From NCBI GenBank assembly GCA_905182995.1, contig CAJJDP010000153.1:62001-126000 (forward strand): a DNA stretch of 64,000 bases. The letters are read 5' to 3'. Each line of letters opens with the position of its first letter. Positions within the stretch are counted from its first letter, which is position 1. Below are positions 50,014 through 61,880 of the stretch, in pieces. The translations under genes and the position numbers were made by a program. The notes under the pieces are model-generated. The model was not told the DNA's origin and searched no databases. It saw only the letters and a program-made list of their open reading frames with translations. Source of the DNA: Paramecium octaurelia. Its lineage: Eukaryota; Ciliophora; Oligohymenophorea; Peniculida; Parameciidae.

Positions 50014-50768
50014 TCAATCTTCTTACTTTTTCTATATAAGTTTAGGCAAAGTACAAACTTTTTATTTGTTAAATTATGAAAATTGAGTGGTCTTGAGTGA
50101 ACGTGCCGATTAAGAAAAATAGGTGTTCATCATTAAATTCTTTTTTGAGCTTATTAAGATATTTCTGTTAGTGAGAGCTTTATTATTTGAGGATTAAATT
50201 TTTAATGGACTTTAATCCTGCATAATATTGATATTGAGAGAATTTACTGATTGATTATCAGATGTAGAAGTATTAACTTAGTAACTCCCATTTATACTTA
50301 CTCTCCTTGATCTTTCATTACTTTAAGCTATTAACCTTTTCATTGTGCTTTGTCTACTGAAGTTCTTATCAATTCCATGAATCTGAAGGGAAAGTCTTAA
50401 CTTATGATTCTCTGTTGATTTTAATGATTGTTATTGGTAAAAAATACTTCTTCTCTCTAATATAATACAACGAAATTACCTTTTGATTAACTGAGACACT
50501 CTTTGATTTGTGGTTTTTGTTTTTCCACAAATTATTCCTTTTTTAAGAAGGGAACATTCATCATGTTGAACTACATTGCAGTCATTTCTCCACATAATTA
50601 GCAATGACAGCTTTTTCTTCTTATTCTTATACTTTTTTCTTTGAATTTATTATTTTTGACCAAGAAGTTTGTAGTTTAACGAATTCTCTTTCGGTCGTTT
50701 AAAACCACGCAGTATGAATCAATTAAGGTTAAGGCTTGAAGGTCTTTCGAGGATGAATTATTCTTCAT
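50014..50768 (-). CDS. RRKSC-CxCxxCG family protein, single motif
   Basis: A 243-aa protein with a 23-nt intron (50457-50479). Around residue 55 it carries RIRRKSCHCQLCGEMTAMQF. The C-terminal half is Ser/Asn/Gln-rich and basic, with RRSIFYQQQS and NHKLRLSLQIHGIDKNFSRQ. It lies 43 bp downstream of the related gene at 50812-51664 on the same strand. Function unknown. Confidence 0.65.
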
Positions 50769-50811
50769 TATTATTAATAACCAAAATGAAGAATTAGTTT
50801 GAATAAATATA

Positions 50812-51664
50812 TCAATTCCGTTTACGTATTAAAGATTTTTTCAAGTTCAATATATCGTTGCTGACTTTATGAGCTATTGGAGGTAGTTTTGGAACTTAAT
50901 TTTTTGGAGGGGAAAGAAACTTTTTACGGAATCCTAAATAGGGATTAAGATTGGCTCCGTTGAGGGTATGATCAAATGATTTCATCCTTGATTATTATTT
51001 TGGTGTGGATTAATCACTCATTGGAGAATTTATTAATTGTGGAGTCAAAGAGAGTCTCATTTCCAAATTAGATAATTTTAATTTTGATTACTTGAGTAAT
51101 CTGGTAGTTGTTTTGGAAGTTTAATGACTAAATTAATACATTAATGAGGGATTTTATTATTTAAAATTTCTAAAAAATTGACTCTTAGTTTCTAAAATTA
51201 AATAAATATTTATTACTCATATTAGTGTTTGATACAAATTAATGGACTTTTATCTATATTTTGAAATCATTTAAAGAGTTTATCTTTAATAATGGTATAC
51301 TTTCATTTTTCAATTCATATTGTGTCAAACTACCACATTCCGAACAATGACAACTCTTCCTTCTTTTTTTAGTTTATAAATCAAATTTCTCAAGATCTTC
51401 TTAACAGGTTTTCAATCTGTTTAATAGACTTTCTAACTTCTTAATTTCTTATTCTGACTAAATAATGAGCTCATTGTTATTAGATGTCTCAGGTAACTAC
51501 GAAATCTGAACATCATGAAATCTTATTTAAAATTCACTATCTTTTCCACATTAAGTACAAGTACAGCTTTTTCTTCTACTTTTTCCATTATCATTAATTA
51601 GGATATCTGGTTCAATACATTATATACTTCCTGATCTTTTTTTATTTGCATTGAATTCTCTCAT
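50812..51664 (-). CDS. RRKSC-CxCxxCG family protein, two motifs
   Basis: A 275-aa protein with a canonical 25-nt intron (51192-51216). It has two copies of the motif, KSRRKSCTCTQCGKDSEF (about residues 33-50) and KKRRKSCHCSECGSLTQY (about 100-117), joined by an acidic coiled coil (EQEIKKLESLLNRLK). The second half is basic with PQLINSPMSDQSTPK and ends LIRKRN. CxCxxCG could bind zinc or another metal, alone or paired. No known family recognised. Confidence 0.68.
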
Positions 51665-51738
51665 TTTTATTATTATTTGAAATTAGGATAAATGTGCAAT
51701 AAATTCCTCAAAATCAAAACATAGATAAAACAATAAAA

Positions 51739-52302
51739 TCATAAAGTTAAGAAAATATACTCTATATCATACTTTAGAGTGATATAAAATTTTATATTTA
51801 TTTTTGATGATGAATTGCTTTTAAATAGTTAAAAGTCTTAATATATTTATATTAATCTATCGAAAACAAAGAAAGGTCTTCCTTTTGATTTGGTAGTTTT
51901 TATATTTTTTAAATCAAACCCTCCAAATATCATTATAGTTGAAAATTTTTTTAATTGAAATTCTCCACATCTTTTTAAATATTTAATATTTTTGTTGATT
52001 TATGATTAAAATTCTGTTATTATTCTTAGGATCTCCTAAATCATAAAGAAGTATTAACAACCTTATATGAATTTTAAGGCTTTCTCGAACTAAAACAAAC
52101 AGTTATGTTTAAATGCTTAATTCAAATTATTTATGCCTTATAAATTGAGCTTGCAAACCACTTTGGATATTTAAATTGCTAAATATTAATTATTTCTATA
52201 TTCTGCATCCACGATACTGCTATAACAACCTTTTCTTTGAGGAAATCTTTCGTAACATTTAGGGCTTGCTTTATATTTTAACAAGTGAAATAATTAATGG
52301 GG
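51739..52302 (-). pseudogene. Open frame with degenerate RKGC motif, possible relic of the CxCxxCG family
   Basis: A stretch of 188 codons without TGA. It begins with no ATG and contains KCYERFPQRKGCYSSIVDAE, which is similar in position and spacing to the RRKSC motif of the neighbouring genes but lacks the CxxCG half. A clean ATG exon could not be joined to it. It may be the decayed end of a third cluster member or a chance frame. Confidence 0.3.
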
Positions 52303-53438
52303 TCACAAATTTGTTTCTTCAAAAATATGAGTTAATCCATCCCAACTCATGTATACTATGGAGATATTTGATCCATATTATGTATTATTGTAATTATTCA
52401 GTAATCTCATTTTTTATTAATAATGCAAAATGAATTCGTTTTATAATGTAATTATGGGCATTTCATTATTTAATCAAATATTTATTTAGTAAATGGAAAA
52501 TTTTATATATACAAATTAACTCATACTGTTGCTGAACTGTTTAATACACAATCTCAAAATCTAACTCAATTTTGAGGATCTATTTGAATTGACATCATTA
52601 ATCATCAGTTTTGAAAATATGGTTACCTTAAATTTTTAATTATTTAAAATAAAGTGTCCACAGGGTATTCAAACTATCCTTCCAATATATTCTTTTTAAG
52701 GATTTGGTTCTACCAATTATTAAAGTCAATAAAGATAATCAATAGTTTATAGATTAAATATGGAACATAATTCTATCTTAACTTTGAATTATTGTAATTA
52801 AATTTTCAAAATACCACCTGATTCAATTCTATGAAATTAACAAGGAAGGATTTGAAACCTAAAGTCTCTTGTGGGAGTTGACCATAAATTGAGTTAAAGA
52901 TAAAGCTATAAATTCCCTATCAAAGATATATTCTGGAAATACCAAAATTAAATTCTCAAAAGATTTATTGCATAGATTCATATTTCTTAGATGTAGAGAT
53001 ATACTTCTCACTTAAAATAGTCGACGGTCATTCGAAAACTAAGACTAGATATTTTAATTAGTCTAAGATCCTCTTGTTTATCTTTTTCAAGCGTTTTAAG
53101 TGGTGAGAAAAATTCCTATGTTTTATATACTTTCTTTTAATGGTTATAATTTAGAACTTTTTTTTTGTTTTAAATTTATTAAATTTAACATCCTCTAGTC
53201 AGTTATGATTAAATTTCAATGCATATTTACAAAGATAAATGATTGCTAGAACTTTTAATTAGATTGAAATTACATAACTTACATAAATCCACTTCTCTCC
53301 TTAAAGAGGCTTGATGAATTGTTATTTTTAAGTTAGAAAGATGTGCTTTCAAAGAAGTAATAAATTCTGAACATAATGCTATAAATTTTTCTTGATTACA
53401 TAATTTATTAAACAATTTTCTAATTTTAAAAATATAAA
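52303..53438. other. AT-rich intergenic region
   Basis: About 1.1 kb. A minus-strand frame without an ATG is open from ~53420 to ~53030 (contains KLFNKLCNQEKFIALCSEF), which looks helical and might be an exon of an unrecognised gene, but start and splice sites could not be found. Confidence 0.35.
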
Positions 53439-53891
53439 ATGGATTAAACTAATCATCAAGTACTTGAGTTAAAAATGGAATTCTTATCTTGCATGAAGAA
53501 TAGCAAATATTAAGAAGCTCATGTAATCATTCAAAAGAGTAAGATAATTATAATAATGAAAGTTTTGAAGATCGATCCTAACAATCCTTTAATTGGGAAA
53601 TGCAATAAATTTTTAACTGAATTCAAGACCAAATTGGAGGAGAAGGAAAAAGAATTGAAGGAAGAAGAGGAAGAAGAAGAGGAGGAGGAATAATAGCAAG
53701 GAGAAGATGATGAATCTGATGGAGTGGATCCAAATGATGTACCTGATTTGGAAGAGGAATTAGGAATCCAACATAACGAAGCTGAAATTTAAGAGAGGAA
53801 AAAAAGATTGTTTTAGCTTCTATAAAATGTTGATGCTGGTGACAAGGAGGCAGTTTTGGATGCAATAAGAAAATCAAAATAATAAAAATGA
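53439..53891 (+). CDS. ERICH2-like acidic protein
   Basis: A 142-aa protein. The N-terminus has a TPR-like helix pair, MEFLSCMKNSKYQEAHVIIQ and ILKIDPNNPLI, followed by a run of Glu (KEEEEEEEEEEQQQ) and an acidic region with DPNDVPDLEEE. This order resembles the C-terminal part of glutamate-rich protein 2 (ERICH2), by memory. A 24-nt intron (53539-53562) ends AAG and is frame-neutral without TGA; splicing restores the helix (QKILKIDP). Function of the family is not known. Confidence 0.65.
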
Positions 53892-53907
53892 TTATATAAT
53901 AATTTAT

Positions 53908-55029
53908 ATGGGTAAATCAATGTCTTGGATTTCAGCAGTCATTGCCTCTGCATTCTGTTGGGCTAGTGCTGACACTGCTTTCGATGTGATTTTGGATAGT
54001 TAAGAATCCGAGCTACCTTAGAAGAAATAGTAATTGCCATCGAGCATTCATCTAACTCATTCCCAAACGATGTTACTATGTGCTTTAACCACATATATTA
54101 TTGTAATAATATTAGAAAGATTTTTAGATTTTTGGATACTTTATTTATATAGAGTTGGTTGGACCACAGTACTCAGAGTTAGTAGGCAATTATACTGTTT
54201 TTGGATCAGTTTAATCATTACCTCTATTGGTTATTAGTGGAATATTCTCCTATTATCATTATCATTTCATCATCAGAGCCTTTGAGAATTCATCTAGCAC
54301 CGTTATATTGCCGTTTTTATAAGTATTTGTATGTTGATAATTAGTTTTCTTCAATCTTTGCATTTCTATTCTCAATTCTCTAAAATTATCTATCCAACAG
54401 ACCTTATTTATCCAGTTATTTACATTTACTTGCCTATTTTCTGATACTTCTTGGAGGCTTAGCTCCAGCCACTGATGGACATTTGATTAAAATATTCCAA
54501 TTTCAATTTTGGTCTCAACCATTTGTTAAATTTGCTATCATTTCAGATATGTCTCACGCTATATACACAAACATAATAAGTTACGTTGGAAAAGGTGAAA
54601 GCGAAGGACAATAGTATAATATCTATGGAAATATGGAGTTCTTCATTCTTACACGTATCATGTTTGTTTTGATACAAACTGCTAAATTGAAGTTTAATAG
54701 GTAAATGTAGATTGAGATGATTTAATTGTTTGACAAGCCCAAAAATTTAATTGTGGGTACTATCATAGGTGAAATCATGACTTTGTTTGGTTACTTCAGT
54801 TCCGTTTATGCATATTAAACATATTATTAGGTAATGTATTGGAATCACATTTTAGGCAGGAGTTGTGAGTGCCAGTGAATCTTCATTGAATTTGATTATT
54901 AATTTGTTTTTAGCTTATTTACTCAAAAAATACCTAAATATTGGGAAATAAGCATCATTGCACAATTTAGGATTGAAGATTTTATCATGTGTAACAATAA
55001 GTATTGGATTAACGATTGCTACAATTTGA
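53908..55029 (+). CDS. Multi-pass membrane transporter (DMT/EamA-like)
   Basis: A 349-aa protein with about ten membrane helices. The first contains SWISAVIASAFCWASADTAF, typical of the first helix of drug/metabolite transporters; EamA-type pairs of helices follow (GTIIGEIMTLFGYFSSVYAY, VVSASESSLNLIINLFLAYL near the C-terminus). Introns: 54103-54127, 54323-54344 and 54831-54855 (25, 22 and 25 nt, all TAG) leave 350 whole codons. Substrate unknown. It starts 16 bp after the ERICH2-like gene. Confidence 0.75.
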
Positions 55030-55062
55030 TTTATTAATTTGTTTATAGCAAAATATTATAAT

Positions 55063-55968
55063 TCATGATAGCTACTCTTACATCAATAGGACTTGCTTCT
55101 TTTCCTCTAAGACCTTTTCCTTGAATTGTCTGAGGTATTGTTAGTCCTGCTGTAGATTGGAACGTTCCTTTAGGATGAATTAAGCCAATTATTCTACAGC
55201 ATCAATTTATACATTTAACTAACTCTGTACTTTATTTTTATTTCTTTGGAGACCCAGTAATTGGGACACAAAACTATTCAATTTGATTTGTAACTTTTCC
55301 ATTTCATCTCTCCTATTGTTCAATTGATTATCCTATTAAATTAGAAATATTCATACATATCTTTATTGTTCCTATGAACATTCATCTATATTGAGTTGTT
55401 GGTTATAATAATTTAATTCTTGCTTATGCAAATTTTACTGTTTTTGTTATAGTAACTATGATCGTTAATTTGATTTTCTTTGTTTTTCATTTAGCTTCTT
55501 ATCGTTTTCTAATAACAGCTTTTATTCTTTAGTAATTTGTTCCATTTCACTGCAATTTTTGAGGTATTTTTCTCTTTGCTCATACTCTAATTCTGTAATT
55601 TGTTTTTGTAGTTTGGAATTCTCACTTTTGAGCTTTTATAAACTAGATTGATCAGCGATTGTTTCTTGATTATCCTCATCAAGCATGATAGTTGGAACGT
55701 CCTCATTGTCATGTTGTGAGCCAGTATTGGAACGATGGTCATATTTAGATTTTCTCCTTTTTTTGAATGCATCTTAGTTTATGAAATTCTTCTCTATGAC
55801 TTAGAGCTTTTTCTGAATGGCAGATGTCTGGGATTAAATTGGAGTGACATTTTCTTTTTTTTACTAGATTATTTTAGCTTGACTTGCCAGTATGGTTTGT
55901 AGATGGTCATCCTTGCTTGATTCTAGGGTCCTTTCAAAAAGAATTAGGAGAGTTTCTTCTAAACTCAT
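55063..55968 (-). CDS. Coiled-coil protein, 293 aa
   Basis: One 24-nt intron (55333-55356). The first 30 residues (LEETLLILFERTLESSKDD) are helical, the next ~60 are basic and disordered (KKRRKSKYDHRS), and residues 105-285 are a long coiled coil (LKSENSKLQKQITELEYEQ, EKLQIKLNSFVSQLLGLQRN). No known domain. It is convergent with the transporter gene (33 bp between stops). Confidence 0.7.
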
Positions 55969-56107
55969 GTATTAAATTAACGTATATATAATTATTATGA
56001 GATTGCCTAGTTAAATTATCTTTAATTCGACGAATAATACAATGAACATTTCAAATTTTGTATAATAATGAGTAATTTAAAGAGTTATTAGTTTAATTAA
56101 ATTACGG

Positions 56108-56954
56108 ATGAACAATTAGGATGGCACCAACAACAATAATGATGTATTTTAATTTCCATCAGAATTGAAAATAAAAGAAGAGAGTCAAAAAGATGTAAAC
56201 CAAAAAAGGGGGGAAGAGAGGCTACAATTGTTGTAGCCACACACCCAAAGTTCTTTGCCTTCTGTAGAGCAATTGGAAACTATACCCGGTCCTCAATTAA
56301 TACAGATCTTGTATACAGTAAAATGATTTGAATAGCTCAGAATTGTCAATTGATGAACAACAGCACCAATTGAGAAAACAGATGTCGATCGAAGATGTAA
56401 GCCCTTCTCCGATGAAGAAGCAGAAAGTAAAAGTGGACCAAAATCAGATTGAAATGAAGTAAGTTGAATAGGTCGAAGAAATTCCTCACATCCAAACTAG
56501 AAGAAAAGCGAATAAAACCAATTATAATGTCGATGATTCTCCAACCGAAGAAGATGATTTCAAAGCTTGTCATTGTTCTAAAACCCATTGTTTATAATTA
56601 TATTGTTCGTGCTTTCACAATCGAAGGCCTTGCACAAACGAATGCAAATGTAATGATTGCTTTAATGATGGGAAACACGAGGATGAGGTCATTAAGGCTG
56701 TGGAATAAATTAAATTAAAAGAATAACGAGCTTCCCATCATGACTTAGACTCCTTTGACACCAAATAAGTTTGGGGTTGTAAGTGTAAGAAGACTAAGTG
56801 TGTGAAAGGCTATTGTGAATGTTTCATTAGAGGAAAAAAGTGCACTTCGCATTGCTAATGCACAGAATGTGAAAACAAACGGTAACCTAAATAACATAAG
56901 TAAAAACCTCCAGAGGAAATAACTAAATAAATCAAGAAAAAAAAATATTCATGA
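56108..56954 (+). CDS. Tesmin/TSO1-like CXC-domain protein (LIN54-type)
   Basis: A 273-aa protein with a 25-nt intron (56311-56335). Two cysteine-rich CRC/CXC repeats are plain: ACHCSKTHCLQLYCSCF ... CKCNDC and GCKCKKTKCVKGYCECF ... CQCTEC, separated by a short linker. In LIN54 these bind the CHR promoter element as part of the DREAM/MuvB complex. The N-terminus is Gln/Ser-rich and disordered, the C-terminus basic. The start at 56108 gives the natural frame; an earlier ATG at 56069 is in another frame. The TGA is shared with the convergent gene through TCATGA. Confidence 0.88.
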
Positions 56955-59900
56955 TTATTTTTTTGAAATCTTCAGTTTACCATGTAATTCATTCAAAATC
57001 TTGTGAAAGTCATGATGTTATCTTCTTGTTTAAAATCGAGACTAAGATATCTTACTTCTAGTGGTTAGCATTTCTTTCTTCTCAGCATAATCAAAAAAAT
57101 CTAAACTCTATCGAGTAAAAGTTCGTTTTGTATCATTAGTAGTTTTAGTTATTTTACTCTAATGAGTCCTTGATTCCGTCTTTAATCGAGCACTCAGAGC
57201 TTAAATCGAAAAATCCTCAAACATTTTCGGATTCATATTTGTCTCAGGAGTTAGATAATCTAAGATCTCTTTTTTTTATTGTCTCTACTATTCAATTTGA
57301 ATTCCTTACTATCTTTTTTATTGATTTTGTTGATTCAACAAATCTTGCTCATGAATTTCTTGTTGATACTTACTCTATTTGATTTTTTCATCATAGTAAC
57401 GTAATGATGGAGGTAATTTAGGAGATAGTTAAGGCATTTTCATATTGTTGCATAAACTTATTTTCCGTTTATTTAAGAAAGAATCCTTCAGTTTCTATTA
57501 ATTGCCAATCGGCTCTTTCTTTTATAAAATATTAGATAATTTATAGTTCTTGTTAATATGTTTAATAGAATTCTATTTTAACATGTTTTCGATTTCGTAG
57601 GCCTTTCTCTTTTCTTAACTTAATTGTGGTAAAATCTACTAAAGCAATTCAAAGGAGAACAATATGGTGGCTTTTACTTTGTTTTTCTCGTTTAACAAAG
57701 ACTACCATTAAAAAGGGAGGGGGTTATGAATTGAAAATTCACAAATTTGAATAAAGTCTGTTGTAAATACTTTAACAGTATCGTCTATGCATCCAGATAT
57801 GAGGAGTTAGGTCTTTTTACGAAACAGTATTTCATATGGATCTATGTAAAGGAAGTTTAATTAAATGATCATGTCATTATGGATTTAATCTGCAGTTTCA
57901 AGTTGCTCATCAAATGAAAATATAGAATCCTTAAAGGTATGAGTGATGTCTAATTCAGGATTGTCTTTCAATCCCTTTAGTATACTGAATCTGATTAAGG
58001 AATTCCTGAACTTTTGCTTGATTTTGCTGCTCTACTCAAATTTAGATTCTCTCTTTTTGAATTGATCTTTAATCAAACGATTCTGCACAATTTGATAATT
58101 ATCGATAAAATTTCCTTGCAATTTATTATAGACTACTCTATAAGGGTTATAATTAGGCCTTTGATTAATCTGATCAAGTTTCTTGGCTACATTCTAAACT
58201 ATTAAGAAGAATTCTTACTTTCTTTTCAAGTAATTATGTAAGATTAAACACTAAGGCTGATCCTCTGTTTGTTGCAATGTATAATTTAAGTTCTTCTTGA
58301 TGAAATTAGACTAGTAAGCGTGATGCAAAAGATCCATGAGTCATTAATTTATATTTATTATTGAAAAGGCGTTTAACTTCGATTTGTTCATCCCCTTCAT
58401 CATATAATTCAATTAACTCCAATGATGTTTTCGAAAACAAATTGCTCATGATACTTATACGATCTGGATAGACACTCTTTAGTTTTTAGATTAAAACAGC
58501 CTTCACAATATTGAAATGTCCTTCCAAAGTGCATTACAATTTATCGTTCTTCTAAACTAATTAAAATATAAAGATATCAGCTTAATTAGTGCCTATTATT
58601 AAGAGAGGCAGAGAATCACAAAAGATCATTGAGGTAACTGTAGCATTGTCTTCTAATTATATTTGAATTGACACACAATAATACTCCAGATTCCAAATTT
58701 ATATGAAATCTTCGTAACTTACAGCTAATAAGCCTTGTGCAATTGAGAGTTGACACATACTAATGAGGATATTCACTGATAATTGACGTATTGCCCATTT
58801 GTCCTTGTAAATGTTATCCTTGCAAACATTCAATTGAGTAAGTGGTAAACATTTCAAAATACCTTAAATAGAAACTACATGTAAGATTTTGTAGGCTTCA
58901 TCATATTAAATGGATAGGATCTCATCTTAATAAAAGGATTCCCATTTTTCCAAGATTTGACCATGTTTAAGTGAAACCTTATACAAATCACCTTCTACAG
59001 TACCAATTATAATCGAGTATCCATGCTCAATGAGACAAGATGCTGAGATCTCATTTTAGAAGTCACTCAAAATGTACTAAATATTTCCATTAATGATATC
59101 TTAAATACGAATATCTGCCTTTGTTATTATGATATTTCTTTTGTTCCACTAATCGTAGATCACTTGCAATAATCTGATTTATTTATTCAGATGCAATTGT
59201 TTTTCAAAGTTCAATGTCTACAACATATTAGCAACCAAACATAATTTATTGCAATAAAACATCAATTACTTAGTAAGAATTCTAGTTTATAAATTTATTG
59301 TTTGAGTCTATTGTTGTGATCGTATATCCCACAAGATAACCACATTTTTATTGTCTATAGAGATCAGCAATGCAGTTTATTCTATGTGTTCAATGCACTA
59401 AACAGTAGAAGAATGACCTACCAATTAGCATTTCAAATTATAGTCATTGTATTAGGCATGCAATTCGTAACAGGAGATGTAATTGTTGAATCCTATGGTA
59501 AAGATCAATTAGAACTGCCTGCTACAAACAATTTGATAGAGTATTTAATGCGATACTTAAAATTTAAATAAAAACTTTTATTCGAACATGTCCCAACAAC
59601 TAATGATATTGGGATTTGAGGCTACTAATAGCATTTGTAAATGCATGACTTCTAATAATTGGATGATCCCTCCAGAAAACACTTGATTTTGCACATTTTA
59701 ATACTTTCCTTATTCCAGATTCCATATTTATAAACTAGTATTTGCTGAGGTTATCCATTAATCTTGGATTTCCAAATATGAAATAAGTTGTAGTTCTAAT
59801 TAGGTTTCGATTTAATAGTCGTACTAATAGTTGTCTCTTTTCTCCCAGAAGATCAGAGTGTTATTTCGTAATACTACTCCTAATCGTTATTGTCTTGTGG

Positions 59901-60519
59901 AATAATAACCATAGACCACAAAATTGCCGTCTATCATATTCCTAGGTTGCAGCATTTTCTTAAATTGGAATTCGTGCAACATGCAAACACTCTCGCAAAA
60001 TTAAAGAATCAAGAACATGTCGTTGTCTCCTTTGATTCCATAAATGATTTGATTGTTCATGTGGATATTTTCAATTTTGAGTTGAGTTTGCAATCTTCTA
60101 AGCATGCTAGGATTGAGGCCTAAGATTTCAGGAGGTTAAATTTCGATGTCAGTTAAAACGCGGCGAGTAAGTTGAAATTTATTATTTTGTGAAGGTAGGA
60201 ATTTAGCATTAAAATATTCACTACAAATTTCTTGACTACTTATCAAATAATCGGTTATATGTTTTAATTTGAGTATTTTTTCGTTTTGTTAAGACAGTAT
60301 GTCTTGATAGAGTTCTATGAGTTTGGAGATCAGTATCAATCCCTCGATTCCTTGTTCATCAGTCTTGTTGATGAAAAAGATGACGAATTGCTAAATGTCT
60401 ACTTAGGCGTTGTGATTCTCCTTGAAATGCTCCGACAATTCAAATATGTACTGTTGGACTAATCCCAGAGTATCGAATTCGTAAACTTAATTTGATATCT
60501 ACGATAAAACTTCATCCAT
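56949..60519 (-). CDS. Large WD-repeat protein
   Basis: A 1181-aa protein, single 25-nt intron (58194-58218). The N-terminal ~180 residues are helical; then about 12-14 WD-like repeats follow (TLIFWEKRDN, SLQIWNLEQGK, ISCWDMFEQKFL, QLVGHSSTVQCI, NVVILWDIRSQ, FIQIWNLEY, TLEGHFNIVKAVLI, TQLLISGCIDDTVKVF). The last ~250 residues are basic, Gln-rich and disordered. The repeat layout suggests two propellers, as in many cilia or vesicle-trafficking scaffolds. No more specific family can be named. Confidence 0.85.
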
Positions 60520-60543
60520 AGTTATTAAATATATTAATAATTA

Positions 60544-61200
60544 TCATTGTTTATGTCTTTCTGATTCGAATATCTCCCTCAGATCCTAGAGTCCAATTTT
60601 GCCATCTTTATCCACATCCAGACATTCCAAGAGTATTTCTTGATCCCTCTTATCGATTTTGCCGTAGCCCAGAACACTGAACACCTCGCCCAATCTATTA
60701 ATATCTAAATTACCCTCTCCCTTTGGATCTAGCAGTGAAAAGGCCTATTCGAGAGGATCGAAATCTTGCAATTCATTCTACTTGAGTAACTCGTAGAGAT
60801 CTTTGCTCTTGAGTTCTGGTTTGCCTTGAGTCAAGGCTTTGTATTCACTTTTGGGGAAGTTGGGATTGATGGCAGGGATTTTCTTTTTTAATTCAAGTAA
60901 CGAAATCTTGGTGCCTTTGTTTTTCTCATCCAGTATTTTGAATGCCTTTTCGATTTCCTCTAGTGTGATTTTGACTCCGTCAACTTGTTTGCTTTTTTCA
61001 TTGAGTTCTATAAGTCCTGCATCTTGGAGTGCTTGGAAATTAATCATTTCCCTCATGGGGGAGACGGATTTCAAGGGAGAGCCTTGACGAGTCTTTTCCA
61101 ATTCGAGTTGTGCTCTTTGGAAATGAATGAGGGTTTTCTGCAATTCCTTGTAGTCTATGTTGGAGGCTGGATTGAGTTTGGTTGGTTTAAGTGGTTACAT
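60544..61200 (-). CDS. EF-hand protein
   Basis: A 218-aa intronless gene. The C-terminal EF-hand loop is DVDKDGKIGLQDLR with all Ca2+ ligands (D1, D3, D5, E/D12); the preceding one (DPKGEGNLDINRLGEVF) lacks some. Earlier EF-like pairs (FKILDEKNKGTKISLLEL) are degenerate. The first ~60 residues are basic and helical. A calmodulin-like sensor or centrin relative is possible but not certain. It is divergent from the next + strand gene with only 31 bp between start codons. Confidence 0.8.
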
Positions 61201-61231
61201 AAAAGGGACTTGAAATTTATATTTATAAATA

Positions 61232-61839
61232 ATGAAGCAACATCAGGTGCAATTATCAGGAATGGAATTTCGGCCAATAGATTAGAAGTACTTTTTACAT
61301 GAGAGGGAGAAGTTGCGACATGATCCTTTTGCAGATAGCTTGGAAGAATATTTCTCGTTGTTCAAGAGGAGGACGATCTGTCATTTCTTGCTGTGTATTT
61401 CGAATAAGTAAAAAGGCTTATAGCTGTGTTCTTTATTGGCCTCATGATCCCTTCTATCATATTGCAAGCAGAGTATATTGAAGTTGATGTTGTTGAGGGC
61501 GTTGGTGAGTTTGAGATGAAGGATACTTGGGATCCGCCGATCAGTATATACATGTTTTCGAAATCCGATGATCTGCTAATAGACGTGAAATTGTTTTTGG
61601 ATGGGAAGGCGATAGAAGAATTCACCATTCAAGATCGATTGCTAATTGACACTCGATACATTATTAAGAGCGAAAAATCCTAGAGTTTCAGTAAGATTAT
61701 TTTTAACATGAGGGCAGCAGTTAGATTGATGGCACAGTTCGATTTCGTTCCTGCATCCTACTTGATAATCATTGTTGCGATGCTCGTTATATCACTACTG
61801 TACTCAATCCTAACATATGCTCGCTACAGATAACTCTGA
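61232..61839 (+). CDS. Two-pass membrane protein, 192 aa
   Basis: With a 29-nt intron (61395-61423) the frame gives an N-terminal cytosolic part (~48 aa), a hydrophobic helix SVFFIGLMIPSIIL, a ~110-aa compact domain (YIEVDVVEGVGEFEMK ... FLDGKAIEEFTIQDRL) and a C-terminal helix YLIIIVAMLVISLLYSILTY. Splicing turns a TGA-containing frame into one of 193 codons. The domain between the helices is beta-rich and could face the lumen, as in GOLD/p24-like proteins, but no signature is seen. Confidence 0.6.
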
Positions 61840-61880
61840 ATTTTTATTGTATTTAGTTTCTACTTTTGTTTCAATATAAT

